NCBI GenBank assembly: GCA_950295325.1
Contig: OX485803.1
Span: 52,529,554-52,593,553 of the forward strand
DNA: 64,000 nt
Source of the DNA: Polytrichum commune
Taxonomy: Eukaryota; Streptophyta; Polytrichopsida; Polytrichales; Polytrichaceae
Reading direction: 5' to 3'
The notes under the pieces were generated by a model. The model saw only the letters and a program-made list of their open reading frames with translations. It was not told where the DNA came from and made no database searches. Both the position numbers and the translations under genes were made by a program. Numbering within the stretch: the stretch's first letter is position 1; every line of letters begins with the position of its first letter. Positions 35,930-48,877 of this stretch are shown piece by piece.

Positions 35930-35966
<37 letters not shown>
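35930..35966. repeat. (TA)n microsatellite
   Basis: About 18 TA dinucleotides immediately after the 104-bp tandem pair. Confidence 0.9.
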
Positions 35967-35967
<1 letters not shown>

Positions 35968-36068
35968 CCAACTTAATAAAGGAAAACCGGAGGATGTCAA
36001 CATGTAACCGGTTGGACTTGCAAACACTCAGATCTCAACCGGTTATGCCCCAAAATCTCCCCGATCAC

Positions 36069-36573
36069 TGCTTCACACACGAGCCAGAGAGCCGTGACCA
36101 TGAAATTGTGAGAGCCCAAAAGAAAAGTGTTGAAAGGCAGGCCGTCCCAACACACCTCCCAAATCACGTAGTGTGGTCACGGATCCTCGAGTGCAGTATG
36201 AAGTCATATGTGACCAAGCCCTCAACCGTGTGTTATTTCAAGGAATTTCTATTCACGCGGGTCCTCACGCATGATAAAATAGAGTAAATCAACGGTTGTG
36301 AGCATTCGGAGTACCATGGTCTCCCTGTTTTGTGCTAGGCCTATCTCCAAGAGGTGGTTTTTGAAAATAGTGCAAGTGACCATGAAACGTGATCCATTCG
36401 ATGCCATGTAGGAATCCATGTAGACTCTACATCCATCTTGCATTCACATACTTACTCCGTTGGTCGCTCGAGCATAGTGGGAAGCGAATTTGGACCAGCT
36501 CCACCTTTCCCACCAATGAGAGTGCTTGAAGTGTAATGGTCACGAGCTCTCAGTCTCGTGTGTGAAGTGGCCC
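36069..36573 (+). mobile_element. MITE family A, copy at 36 kb
   Basis: Same orientation and length as 15925-16427, with GCTTCACACACGAG on the left and CTCGTGTGTGAAGTGGCCC on the right, followed by TAA. Non-coding. Confidence 0.75.
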
Positions 36574-36599
36574 TAAGGTAGATGGGTATTGAATGGTTA

Positions 36600-36965
36600 C
36601 GTTTTCCCAACTAGCCGAATTCTCCTAAGGTATGAAACACGTGCAACAAGTATGAGAGGTTACCAAATCCAAACTGAAGCCATCCTTATTTTCCTTGTAA
36701 TTTCAAAGCTCGTATCAATATCTTATTCATTATCAAATTGAAGATTCTCATGCTTCTTAAATGGTCATATAGCCCCCCCCCCACCTCCCTGCCCTATTTA
36801 TGTTGGTCGTTGAGCCTAGAATGGTTGTCGTATTTGGAGCATGTAGTCCCATCTCTTTTAAACACATGTATTTTTGGTATCCGTTATGGGAGACACACCT
36901 ACCCATATACCACTCACATTTAGGTGTCCGATTAAGATGAGTAATTGAATTAGGCACGTCTACCT
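36600..36965 (+). repeat. Dispersed repeat R3, plus orientation
   Basis: Contiguous copy including the poly-C segment (about 36773-36782) and the AAACACATGTATTTTTGGTA block. It serves as the reference for the interrupted copy at 2688-3430. Confidence 0.7.
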
Positions 36966-38883
36966 TAGTCTATTGTAACAAGTTCCAATATCATGTGTGT
37001 AGTGTGTGGTTAGCAAGCATGATGTAAGGTATGTTGCATTATTACATAGAGGACTACATCTTGAGCAATTTTTGCTATTTGTGTAGATTGGCATTTGGCA
37101 TTAATGTTTTTCATATGTAAAGGAAGTGAAAAGCATTTGTCAATATATATATGTGTGTGTATATATATATGTATTGAATTGGTTATGATTTTTTAAATAT
37201 CGTGCTAGAGTGTGCTATGATATATTTCAAATGGTCTCATTCTAGACGTGAACACCTCCTATAATAGAATCAAATATTGTCTATTTATTACCTTTAAGTT
37301 TATCTTTACTCACTCATCATGTGTCTTGAAAGTTGGAACTAACACCTAATGAGGTTATTGCACACTAACTTGGCTCTTAATATCCCCACCAAGTGTTCTT
37401 ATGTCCGACACCCTAGCCAACCAATCATAGCAATGGAAGAGGAAGGGATTTTCTTGTCCTTGAAACCATGCTTACCTTGTCATATTTAGAGAGATTGCGG
37501 TCTTTATTTTCGGTACTTGCCTCTCCCATGTAAGTGCTTCTAAATTTCCTTTATGGAGATGGGCTCCACCCGACTCTGAAACTTTCCCTCCCTCGTGAGT
37601 TCAATGCATTGGGAATTTTGGAAACCCTAGAACCCATTTTTGAAATTTGTTCCCTAGAGCTCAACAAAAGGCACCCCCTCGGTAATAGGACAACATAACT
37701 AACTTTTTTTTACTTCAAGCTTCACAGGGAAAGGGGAAATTACAACTATCACGCCTATAATTGTGGGTTGAAAGTTAGTGTGAGTAAGAAACATGATGGC
37801 CCACTGTATTTTATACATGGGTCAGGGTGATGTATTAAATACATAAATTATTATTGTTTCACCTTAATTCACATTGTATGTTTTCAACCCATAGTATAGC
37901 ATGCTCAATGTAAATTATTGATTCTATATTTCTAGTTTTGAACATATGATACTGTGGATTCCAAGTTGGCATGGGTCAATAAAAATTACATTGACCAAAT
38001 AAATTGTGGTGTGTCAAAAGTATTGTGGACCACAATAATAGGTACGGATGGTGTATTGATATATAACTCCTAAATGACAACAATTTTCATAGGAGACGTG
38101 TAGCTAGATGTCATATTTGTGATGTTAAAGCCGCTTTGGTATAAACAACACAAGCAAATGGCATGTAGCGAGACATCTCGTATGGCTCTTGTCATTTGGA
38201 AGTTGTCATCTAGCCTCCCTTTTACTTATATTGTCAACTATGATATAAGATAGAAACACCTAGAAGCAACTTTGACCTAAAAGTGACCCCACATTTTGAC
38301 CCAAAAAGGACACTAGAACCTCTATATGTTCGTAACAACACCTCTATAAAGAATTGCAAAGACTCTATTTTTTTTTCTTGTCCACCTCTCCATGACACAT
38401 TTAGAGGTACACGATTGGAACTTGAAATGTCGTGAGAAAGCTTGTGATGATTTTCAATCACACCTATAAGCAACAATCTAAAAATTCACAACTTATTCAT
38501 ACAATATCTAGATGATGCGGTGCTAAGATGCAGGATTTGGAATTGTTTTCAAGAATGAATTCTTTTCAAACCATTCTAATGTTAGGAACTTAGGACCAAG
38601 GTCCATGTGTCGGTGTTGGTCCATTTTTTAAGTGGGTGAGAAACGGGTGACATCATCAAAAAATGGGTGATGTCACCCATTTAATGGAGGGGTACTTCTA
38701 TGTGGGGTGCCAGTTTAGTGTTAGGAGGTATGCTCAATTGCTTTAACACATGATTAATGATGTTTCTACCATACATCATCATGTACATTGAATTGTTGAT
38801 AGTATGTATTCAAACCGCAACTCAGATCTCAAGAACGCTAATTCTCTAAATTTCTTCTTCGTGACTAACTCAAAACCTCAAAT
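36966..38883. other. AT-rich intergenic DNA, no gene recognised
   Basis: A TATATG/TGTG microsatellite lies at about 37144-37174. Other frames are short and stop-filled. Confidence 0.45.
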
Positions 38884-39104
38884 TTTACACCGATTATCCC
38901 AATCAGTGCATGTTACTATTTGGAGCAACATCTTACTCACAAAGTTTGATTATTAGTAACGAAAGTTCAATAGGTTGTTTGGACATTACATAACATAAAT
39001 GACTTTGCTTGGTAAAATATTACATTCATATCAAATGATTATAGCATTGCGTAACTTTGAATACTAACACACACTAATTGGGATAATCAATGTGGTGTAG
39101 TACA
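38884..39104. mobile_element. CACTA-like MITE
   Basis: About 220 bp with inverted ends: the left TACACCGATTATCCCAATCA mirrors the right TGATTGGGATAATT-type sequence followed by TGGTGTAGTA. The interior (TTGTTTGGACATTA, TGACTTTGCTTGGTAAAA) is shared with 41523-41754 and partly with 46070-46215. Confidence 0.65.
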
Positions 39105-39189
39105 CCTCGCATAGTAAACACATTGTGGTTGACCCTGTATGGTCACTTGTCTGTGATATTCATAGACTTGTAATAAGGTAGATGTATGT

Positions 39190-39907
39190 AGATTCCCGGG
39201 GGGTGGATTCTTCATACCACGTGCAAAACTAACGTGAGTGTAAGAAGGGGTATTATTTGAGGTACTAGCATACATAGTATACATGAGGGAAAGGCATTGT
39301 TTTTCTTTTCTAGTGTGTGCATCCAAAAAGGCTATAAAATTTTATGAAGCACGTGAGATGTACAAAAGGGGGCCGTAAGGTTTGGAGGAAAAGCTAACAA
39401 TAAATGTGTTAGTTTCATCTACTTCACATGTTCATCCATTGTTTTCATATGGTCATAGTCCTCAATGACTACCATGTGTCTTCTTGTCTTCATGTTGCAA
39501 TTTGGGTTCTAGATTGTCACAAACTAGAGGCTCTTTGGAGCTCTCATGGGCTTCCCTTAGTTTTGCTCTCTAGATTGTGACTAAGCTATTGTTATCTTAT
39601 CTTTGTTTGTTTGATACAATCATCAAGTTACATGCTATAGATGAAAAACATTCAATGACTTTCTCTTTAGAAAGTGAGAGAGGATTTTCTATGTAATAAA
39701 TAATTATTTTAGTCATGATGTATAGTTTCTATATGTAGTGGAGGCGTTTATCACATAAAATTTAAAAGCTTAGTATAAATATCTGAGTCCATTTTTTAGC
39801 ATGCCGTTAGTACACATACATATGTTTTTCTCTATAAACTTCTTGTATAGGAGGGGGGGGGGGCTCTAATTTCATATTATTTCCAATGAAGAGTCCACCC
39901 CCAAGGA
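39190..39907 (-). repeat. Dispersed repeat R5, minus orientation
   Basis: Reverse complement of 25590-26300. Contains an 11-G homopolymer at about 39853-39863. Confidence 0.7.
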
Positions 39908-39914
39908 GTAAATT

Positions 39915-40224
39915 GAACACAACAATAATACGGACACCTATATTTGAGTGTTATGTACTTAGGTGTGGATCTAAGAACTAGCACCAACATGACATGTATT
40001 CATAAGTTTTGGACTACATGCTCAAAATATGTTGACCATTCTAGGTTCAACATGATTGGGGGGAACCTATGTGACCACTTAATGAGCACGAGAATAGGCA
40101 CTTTGATAATGAATAAGATACTCACATGAGCTTCAAAGATTATGAGGCAAATGGCTATGGGCACAATTTGGATTTGCCAATTATCTCGCACATATTGTGT
40201 ATCCCATATCCTATAACAAATGGG
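39915..40224 (-). repeat. Dispersed repeat R3, minus orientation
   Basis: Reverse complement of the R3 consensus, directly adjoining the R5 copy. It extends to the GGATATGGGATACAC end on its reverse strand. Confidence 0.65.
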
Positions 40225-41522
40225 TGCAAAGAGAAAAGCATCCGTCTAAGTGTTACATTAGTTCCGTAAGTGTTGATGGCCATCAACATATTAGGCTTTG
40301 ACCCAAAAACTTGTACATCTAGTTTTGTGATGAATCCACAAAGATATCATCAAGAAAATGCTTAGTTACATAGATTTCAACAAGTTGCAACAAATACATT
40401 CTTAGCTTACATTGTTGCACTTGTGGGCCAAAAGTCACAACAATGCTTCATGAAGATCTTGTCCAAACATTACTACTTTGTTTGGGGGTCCATAGAATAT
40501 AGTTGCTTTATTCCAGGGTCAGTGGTACTGGCCACGTGGCTAAATAATGCTATGATGTTTCTAGTCTTCAAATATTCAATTTTCATTTAAGTAAACGAAA
40601 ATTCTTTAAGGTGGTATCAGATAATAGGTTATAAATTGGTTGTTATAGATGGGCACCAACTTAGATACGTATTATGATGAGACTGAATTAATATGTCCTC
40701 AAAATTCTTATTATCAACCATTTGTTTAGGTCCAATACTTAAATACAAATGCAACGGCCTATGAACGAAATAACAAGAAAAAGAAACTCCACTATGATCT
40801 TTTAAGTTTTTTGTTATCTCAACATCCCCAATCTTGAAATTTGCAAGCTAATAATAATAATAATAATAAACGTTGGTGCTTTTTACACTGGTGGCGTGCT
40901 ACATCCATTCACCTTCTCCTAGTCATGTTCGTGTGAAAATGGAAGGGGAGGAGCTTAATACCTATTTTTGGGATCATGGTCATAACATTCTTCAACAATT
41001 TTGGATTTTTTTATTTTTTTATTTTTTTCACCTAGCACAAGTGAAGAATGATGTTTGGATAGTGTTGCTCTTATGTCGGGGAATGTGAAGTATTCAGTCT
41101 GAATCTCAAAGGAAACTTGGCTCAAGGTTCACTAAGATGTGACAATCATAGGAATTTCCATATTAGTGTAATGGGTCTAATGAGCCGAGAGGGAATTTGT
41201 TGCATACGAGCTTACCTCTCACTCATCCATGTCAAGAATTCAACCTCTATAGTTTTGTACCTGCTTCATATCAAATGTGTTATACTCAACTAATTTGAAG
41301 TCGTTCAAAGTAATTCTAATGTCAATTTAACTTTATATAATTAAAAAGTAGCCTCTGGGTTGCATACTAATTTGGGGCATTTGTTGGATGAATGCGAGGT
41401 GCGCTCATATGCAATAATCCCCTCTTGTTATCTCACAATTTGCAAAAAAAAATTGACTTTCTTTTGTTGCACCATCATGAGGTCATCATATTAACTGGGA
41501 TATAAAACAAAACCAACAAGCA
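40225..41522. other. Intergenic, no gene recognised
   Basis: A (TAA)n microsatellite lies at about 40848-40869. A TGGTATCAGAT string at about 40613 resembles a tRNA-Met primer-binding site, but no LTR precedes it. Confidence 0.45.
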
Positions 41523-41754
41523 TACTACACTAATGATCCCAATTAGTGCGTGTTACTAGTCAAAGTTACACGGTGCAAGTTCAATGTCTTGCTTAGGAGT
41601 TCAATCTCTACTAACAAAACTTCAATAGGTTGTTTGGACATTTTCGAACATAAAATGACTTTGCTTGGTAAAAAATTACATTCTCGTTAAATAATTATAG
41701 CATTGTGTAACTTTGAATAGTAACACGCACTAATTGGGATAATTAGAGTAGTAA
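41523..41754. mobile_element. CACTA-like MITE
   Basis: About 232 bp with inverted ends of roughly 50 bp: TACTACACTAATGATCCCAA on the left and its inverse ending AGAGTAGTA on the right, both running inward through AGTGCGTGTTACTA and AAAGTTACAC. Confidence 0.7.
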
Positions 41755-41764
41755 ACAATGCCCA

Positions 41765-42085
41765 CTTCTCCTAGGATACGACACGTGATTAATCCAATGC
41801 AAAGCAATAGTTGCTTCTCTTGTAATTTTTGAAGCTCATATGAATATCCTATCCATTTTTCAAGGTGAGGATTCTCGTGCTCATCAAATGGTCATATACG
41901 TATTTCCCATTTAGGTTGATTGTTGGGCCTAGAATGGTTATCATACTTTAAGCACGCATTCTAAACTCTTTTAAACACATGTTTTTGGTATATGTTCTTG
42001 GAGCCGCACCACACCACATACCACTCCATTGTAGGTGTTTTGATAACAAATGCAACTAGAGAAGGGTTGTCCACCTTACATACAC
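41765..42085 (+). repeat. Dispersed repeat R3, plus orientation
   Basis: Contiguous copy, starting about 10 bp after the CACTA-like MITE and ending near CCACCTTACATAC. Confidence 0.65.
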
Positions 42086-42569
42086 CTATGAAGTAGGTTC
42101 TAACATATTATGGACAAATATGTATGTTTATTGATTCTTATTCTTATTTTATAAAAAAGAACCAAGTGAGGCTTAGCATGCCATATTGGCATGCATAAGA
42201 CATCCACCGCATGGCATACCGAATCATAAGACAAGAAAGTGGACACTCCAATGTAAGTAGGACCATGGACTTGCCAATAAAATGACATGTTAATAGTAAG
42301 TGTGGCATGTCATTTGTGGTCTCCCAGCATTCTCAAATAGATGAGGTTTAGACAAGGCCATATAATAAGCTACCCATGAAGCATCTTATCCCAAGTGAAA
42401 GGTGAGGGGCATGACCTAGATGACAAGCACACATGTATGTGGCATATATTGACCATAACATATTTTGAATGAGATCCATGTGTTATGAGTCTTGTGGTTA
42501 CTAAGTCAATTTAATAAAGAGGCCAACCTAACAAGAAAATCAACATTTAAATTGGACCACTCTAATCCA
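42086..42569. other. Intergenic, no gene recognised
   Basis: Short minus-strand open frame without a recognisable domain; no repeat assignment made. Confidence 0.35.
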
Positions 42570-42895
42570 GAGAGTAGAACTTAAAGGCAACTTATGAGTT
42601 GTCCAAGAGCCTCCAATTTGTAAAACCCTAGAACTTAAATGCAAACCCTAACAAGAATGAACATGATAGTCATTAAGGATTATTACCAATTTATCATATG
42701 CCAACAATGGATGAAAATGTGAATTGAAAGAAACTAACACATCTTCTATCACATTTTCCTCTAAACCTTAGGGCCCCCTTTAAAATTCTTAATGCCCTTT
42801 TTGAATGTACACATTAGAGAAAAAATTATACTTTACGTGTCCTATGTACACTTTTTGCTCAAACAATATCCCTTCTTACACTCACAGTAGTTCAT
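42570..42895 (+). repeat. Dispersed repeat R5, partial
   Basis: Matches the right half of 25590-26300 (ATGCCAACAATGGAT, AACTAACACATCT, TAGGGCCCCC). Confidence 0.65.
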
Positions 42896-43117
42896 ACATG
42901 GAATGAAAAGTCGACCTCTTGGGTGAACCATTGTGTAACATAGGCATTTACCTCATAACGTTTATCGAACATACTCATGTCAGGATATTAGTAAGCGTAT
43001 TTGAACACCAAGTGTCATGAGGTGACACTAATAGTAAAGTCATTGATAATTATTCTAACCTAGCATACGCCTTAAAATAGGGTAAGTGACACTAAATACC
43101 ATAAATGGTGTAGTGCA
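42896..43117 (-). mobile_element. CACTA-like element end, inverted relative to 46212-46440
   Basis: The stretch ending GGTGTAGTG at about 43117 is the reverse complement of 46212-46440 (CACTACACCATTTATGG terminus, then TATTTTAAGGCGTA and CACCTCATGACACTT). Whether the two are ends of one large element or independent insertions is unresolved. Confidence 0.55.
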
Positions 43118-43429
43118 TATGATAAGAAGATTGTTTTCTTATACATGTGCATGTAACCAGTTGTCTTCACTTTTCAAACATCTAAACGTTACCGTGACTA
43201 ACCTATTTGATAACCACCTTTCATTTTCAAACATCTAAAATGTTGGACTAACTAAATCACTTGAGAGTCATTTCCTCTACTCACTACGAGAAACTATTCA
43301 TTATGCCAATTTGAGCTCATGTGCAAGTGATGATGCAAGCTTCCTCCCCGTGGTCCACGAGGTGCAATGAAGGAACAACCAACAAGGGAAGAAAAACAAA
43401 GGCTTGCTTCTTGACTTCCCCCCTTTTAA

Positions 43430-43765
43430 AAACTCCATCCAACATTGGGATGGGGACGCCATGTATATGACCCTATCTTGGTATAATGACACTTTGCACA
43501 TATGTTAAATTATGTGCCCGATGCAACCCGTGGTTTGCATGGTAACATGAATCAACGACCACTAGAGAATTGTTTTATTCTCCACTTCTATAGACCGTCA
43601 TTTTTTAAAACACAAATAAAATAAACCCATCTCACATTTGGACACCTATATGACCCTAGGTTGATGTGATGAGACTTTGGACGTATGTTGAGTTTTTTCT
43701 TACACAACCCATGGTTTGCATGGTTAAACGAAACGATGACCACTATGGGATTGTTATTTCTATGC
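43430..43765 (+). repeat. Repeat R6, tandem pair
   Basis: Two copies about 170 bp apart share TATATGACCCTA, CATATGTT-like sequence and CGTGGTTTGCATGG. A further diverged copy lies at about 49425-49535. Confidence 0.6.
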
Positions 43766-43784
43766 TTATCAACACTACACTAAA

Positions 43785-44103
43785 TAGGATATTTAGTGTT
43801 TGATTATATTTAGTGTTTTTAACACCTTATACCTTGCTCAACACTTATTTTCAATTCTTTGATAATTAGTGTTAGAAGATATGCTAGAAGATATGCTAGA
43901 ATTCTTCTTTTATCATTGTTATTTTATTTTTTCATATCCTTACTAACACTAAATTCAAACATGTAACTTCCACATATTAGCATAGTTGATACGTAGTGTT
44001 TGAGTTTACATTTAATGTTACTTACTTTCATATAATTATTAATATTTAGTGTATGTGTTTGTATTTAGTGTATCAAACATTAAATATCCTATTTAGTGTA
44101 CTA
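43785..44103. mobile_element. CACTA-like MITE
   Basis: About 318 bp. The terminal inverted repeat CTACACTAAATAGGATATTT is near perfect at both ends and continues into TTAGTGTTTGAT. The interior is AT-rich with repeated ATTTAGTGT motifs, typical of CACTA subterminal repeats. Confidence 0.75.
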
Positions 44104-45990
44104 GGAAATGTGGCCTTTGAACAAACTTTTCATTTTGACACAAGCAATCATTAGCACATGACCCCATTGACAAGTGTTCAGTCCAGTCTACAATCACGGG
44201 GCTGACACTTAGTGTGACTTGCAGGAATCATGTGTGGTTAGGGTATAATTGTTTTTTTTTGGGGGGGGCGTATTATCTTGCTCACAAGCAATTAAATGAC
44301 CCATTCACTTAGGTCATTTTCTAATTGTGCATATTTTGTAGTACCTTTCAATTCCTTTGAGAGGTTTGTGATTAGTCATTTTCATGTACCATGTATTTAT
44401 TATAAATCAACAAGTGGTTGGTCGGAAGAGTGCTATGTCCTATGATTATCTGCAACATGTGGCCAATTCTAGTTGTTTGTATGACTGAAACCAAACTTTG
44501 GTTCATTTAAAAAAACCATCTTAAAAGGTGTTTTCTTTTAACCTCAGATGGATGCCTAAGTCTTTTGCTCGGCAACATCAATTCACAATCTCAAAGCGGA
44601 TTGATAGCTATTGAAGACAATGCCGATGGTGGAGCTCCTTTAGACACAAAGGATCACCTAGCATTTGTTGTTGATGGACACAAGACAGAAAGAAAAGATG
44701 CAACATTTGTGGAATTTTTTTTAATACATTTATGTTTTGAGACCTAAGCTTGAGATGGATGGCAAGGATGAAAACTTAGAGGTGGATTCAAATGCCACTT
44801 TGGAAGGGGACTATGGTTCAACTATAGAGACTTGGGAGGAAATTGGTGAGGTTTCAAAGGAGGGTGAGGCTGATCAGGAATTGGAGAAGACGTCACAAAA
44901 AGAGCATGAGAACCACAACCAATAGCTCATGGAATCACATGAAGACGAAGAAACTTGAAAGACAAAGAAATCTAAAATCTAAAATCTAAAAGTTGAACAC
45001 AATGGAACACGAAATGGAGGAAAACCCCCCTTGACATTGAAGAGGGATTACAATGATCTTGCTAGTAGGCTTGGGTGTAGGGAATGTTGAGGATTGTAAA
45101 CCAATCTCATTGTTCACATACACCAAACTCTTAGAATGCAACGCCACGACCTAAACTAGTTTTTTCTATATTGCTTATCTAAACCCGTCATCCAACACTC
45201 TTCAACCAATTTTTTTATCTGTCAACAAATATTCATCCACTATGGGCGGGATAGGTAAATGTATACACTATAATGCTTTTGCAAATTTTTATACCATGGT
45301 ATCTTAGAAATAATCAAACCTATTTTCATGGAATATATAAAACCTACATTATTTTGAACTCAAAGTCACATATTGTGCGGGGCCTATTTTATCTTGAAAT
45401 CACTTCAACTTTTTCGATACCATCATTAAAAAAATACCCTATTTTTGGCCGCACGTAGTTTTTATTTTTTTGGGAGTGTCAACCCCATGTCTACAATTGT
45501 CATAGATTGCATTCGATTCTTGTTAGTGGGGTCATGTGTTGATGTCCACCCGTGTCAAATGGGAAATTTTTGCTAAAACCACGTTTCCTACACTACTTGG
45601 ATTGTGGGGCCTAGAACACAAGTCATCCCATTCGACACGGGCAATCAATAAGACATGACCCCATTTGTTTGTGTTGGGTCAATCTATGACAATTGTAGAA
45701 AGGACTTGACACGTACAACTGGGGTCATGTTGCAATGACCGCCCGTGCCCAATGAGAGGTGTGTTCTAGGACCACGTTTTCTAATAGTGTTAGTATACTA
45801 TTAGAGAACAAGGGCATATGTGGGACTTTGCATTTGACACGTACAATCATTGGGACATGACCCCATTTACATGTGTCAAGTCCAATATGCAATTGTCATA
45901 GATTCAACTCGACACATGTAAATGGGATCATGTCGCAATGACTGCATGTGTCAAATGGCAAGTGTGTTCTAGGCTCCACAATCCTACTAC
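44104..45990. repeat. Cluster of hairpin-forming repeats around decayed open frames
   Basis: Blocks at about 44137-44230, 45480-45570, 45626-45770 and 45830-45955 share the words GACATGACCCCATTT and CAATTGTCATAGATT, in alternating orientation. The last block is a near-perfect hairpin: TTTGACACGTACAATCATTG...CATGTGTCAA with arms of about 50 bp. Between them, acidic open frames at 44565-44747 and 44737-44925 (many Glu/Asp, no domain) might be a decayed transposon gene; they are not called as genes. Confidence 0.55.
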
Positions 45991-46069
45991 ATTAAATATT
46001 TTATTTATTGTCACTTACTATTTGGAATTAGGTAATTCTATATGAGCTTATTGTATATCTCATATTCTA

Positions 46070-46215
46070 CCAACATATGTCAAATTGGTTGTTTGGACAT
46101 TATAGAACATAACCAACTTTACTTGGTTAAGAATTGCATCAATAGTAAAAAGAAGAAGATATAGCACCGTGTAACTCCAAGTAGTAAGTGACACTAAATA
46201 TCATTTCTGGTGTAG
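46070..46215 (+). mobile_element. CACTA-like MITE remnant, right part
   Basis: Related to the interiors of 38884-39104 and 41523-41754 (TTGTTTGGACATTATAGAACATAA) and ends GGTGTAGTG at about 46213. Confidence 0.5.
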
Positions 46216-46440
46216 TGGTACATTGTTTATGGTATTTAGTGTCACATGCGTAATAGTGTCACTAACCCTATTTTAAGGCGTATACTAGGTTGCACTATTG
46301 ACCAACAACTTCATCATTAGTGTCACCTCATGACACTTCGCCTTCAAGTGCACTTACTAATGTCTTGACATTTGTATGTTCAATAACATTATGAGGTGTA
46401 TGCCCATGTTACACAATGGTTTACAAGTTGATTAAAGTGT
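46212..46440 (+). mobile_element. CACTA-like element end
   Basis: Reverse-complement partner of 42896-43117, with TTTATGGTATTTAGTGTCAC near its start. It overlaps the end of the preceding remnant by a few bases. Confidence 0.55.
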
Positions 46441-46609
46441 ACACAAATGACACTTGGCATTAGTATGCCCAAGAATATCTTCCTCTTGCATATTGTAGTG
46501 TAAACACATGACATTTCTGCTATAAGTATGCTCAATAATTTCTCCCCCTTGCATACTAGAACGGAAACTATAATCTCAAAGTATCCCAATGTGGTATTGT
46601 AAGCCAAAT

Positions 46610-48720
46610 TTTTTGGCTGATTAGTTCAACTATAGGCTTAAGAAGTGGAAGCTGGATGAAGTTCATCCAAACCTATGAATATAGTTGAACTGTAGGCTAA
46701 GTAGGAAGTTACAACTATAGTCACGGCCTTAGGAGGCCCTAGCAAGTAGTTAGGAAAACTATCGTCTCCCTCGCCCTGTAAGAGGGGAGGCGCAGAAGGA
46801 CAGAGCAGACATTTCTTTGATATTTTGAGCGCATTGCTGAAGCTAATAGTTCTGTCTCCCTCAGCACCATACTCGGGCGAGAATAAATAGTTAAACTATC
46901 TTCTAAGTAAAATGAGTGATCACTGCAGTGATTGCAGGACACTGTTTTCTGTGAAGCTTATTGTTATTTCTGAATTTTGAGTTATAATGAAAGATTGAGA
47001 AGTGGTCGAACTACCGATTGTATGGGAAAACTATTTTCGATGTTTGCAATAGAGATGTATTGTGGAGAGATCCTGAGCGAGATTGTGTGACGAGTGCGAA
47101 TGAGAGAATGAACCTGAGTGTGACTACGTGGAGTAGACTGACGAAGAAGAGTGTGTGAAACTATCGTCAATTGTTGAGATTGTCATTGGTTGAATTTGCG
47201 AGTGAGAACGATGCTGATTGAGAGTATGACGTGGAATTTAATGAGAGGATGGAAAGAGAATCAAGAGTGAAGAAGTAAAACAGGGTAATGAGAAGTCCCT
47301 GATACTATGAGCGAAACGTGTGTGGAATGAGAGGAATATGAGAGGCAAAAGAAATTGAGAGGAGAAACTATTGGCAATTGTGATACCAGAAATTGTGTAA
47401 CCATTATCGGATGAGAGGACTGGATCATAGTTGAATTACCTGGAGTTGAGTGTCAGATAGGGAGAAGGTCAAATGAGATAACTATTGTCTGACCGAGGAG
47501 TATAGTTGTCCGAATAGGAAACCATCTGTTGAGAACCATACGAGGGTGAAGTCCAGTAAAACTATAAGCAGAGAAAGTTATTTATAATGTGGAGAGAGCA
47601 AGGAATTTTGAAACCCTCGGAGCAGAGCGATGGAATGTTGGCAGAGAGGGAGAGATTGAGTATAGAGAAAACTATATTCGGGTAGCCCTGGGAGAGAGGC
47701 GTACCTGAGAGAGAGAGAGAGGGCGAGGGAGTTGAACAATCGTCAGGTGAGGCCTGAAGGCCAAGTGTCGGGCTGATAGTGTAACTATTGACGATTGTTT
47801 AGGCCTCATATAGGTAATGAGAGGAAGGGTAAGGCCAGAGGCCAGCCCATAAGAAAAAATGATTATTGTTAACATGAAGTGAGACAGAGAGGAGTGATGT
47901 GATGATAGTGCAGCCGAAAAGAGATCATAGTTGAACTTGAGATTTAGGCTGATAGAATTATCATTTGAAGAGTGAGTTTAAGGAGAGATTCTCAATCAAT
48001 TGAAGTGATGAGAAATCGCTTCTAATCAATTGATTAGGGAAGAAATTGAGGGAGGTGAGAGAGATTAAATGAACATAAGATAGAAATAACTTTGGATTAT
48101 AAAGGAGACCTAGGCATAAGTTAATCTAATCTTAATTAAGTTTTAATTGATAATTAGTCACGAGGAGAGATCTTTGAGTATGGAATGCGATTTAATCCTA
48201 TCAACTATTGTCTGGTGTGTTACCCTGGTTGTTGTTGTTGCAGGTTGTGCAGGGCGACCAAGACTATAGCTTGATTGATTATGGTTAATTGCATAAGTTG
48301 TGAGTAATGATTAAATCCGGAAATAAGGAACGAACAATTGTTTTGTATTGGAATTAACATTGACCAAGTAATAAAGGAGTTGTTTTGAATTGAAGATGCA
48401 TTGGCCAATGGTTACCAAAGACAATTGTGTTACTCAAAGACTATTGTTCTCGAAAGACTATTGTTATACAAAATCTCATGACGAGATGGTTACTACTGAG
48501 ACTGACACACATACCCCACTGAACGGGACACAGTGAGAGGAAACCAAGAGAGAGAAAGAGAGTGAAAGACATACCAGTCATGTTTTAGAGTGAAGATAGC
48601 AACCCTTTGGTCTAATTAATGAACTATGAAGTGACAAATGCCTGTAATAGACACTAGTTAAGCCTTCCTTGAGAGTCTGTACCCTGGTGTTTTGGGTTAT
48701 TTAAGTGAGAGCAAAAACTA
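46610..48720. other. Purine-rich non-coding block with recurring AACTAT words
   Basis: About 2 kb with clear excess of G+A on the plus strand (GAGAG and GAGGA runs, for example 47699-47733) and a recurring AACTAT/ATAGTT word spaced roughly 50-120 bp apart (47027, 47159, 47367, 47478, 47649 and 47783 among others). Stops occur in all frames. It matches none of the other repeat families in the window. Its nature is unknown. Confidence 0.45.
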
Positions 48721-48744
48721 ACTACAGGTATGCTAAATATCATG

Positions 48745-48875
48745 ATGTAATAATTTTACACTTAAAATAGTTACTTATGTTGACACATAGTACCACATTG
48801 GCAATTAGCGGACGTGACACTTGGAGACCTCTAGGCATCTAGTTGAGGCCCTTCGCAAATAGTGTGCGTGACACC
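48745..48875 (+). repeat. Dispersed repeat R7, copy 2
   Basis: Matches 25085-25215; it ends exactly where MITE A begins. Confidence 0.65.
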
Positions 48876-48877
48876 AA

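Noticed and set aside
40613..40623. Retrotransposon primer-binding site (TGGTATCAGAT)
   Set aside because: Imperfect match and no LTR end immediately upstream.
44565..44925. Acidic two-frame ORF as a gene
   Set aside because: Low-complexity Glu/Asp composition, short, frame-broken and surrounded by hairpin repeats; no homologue recognised.
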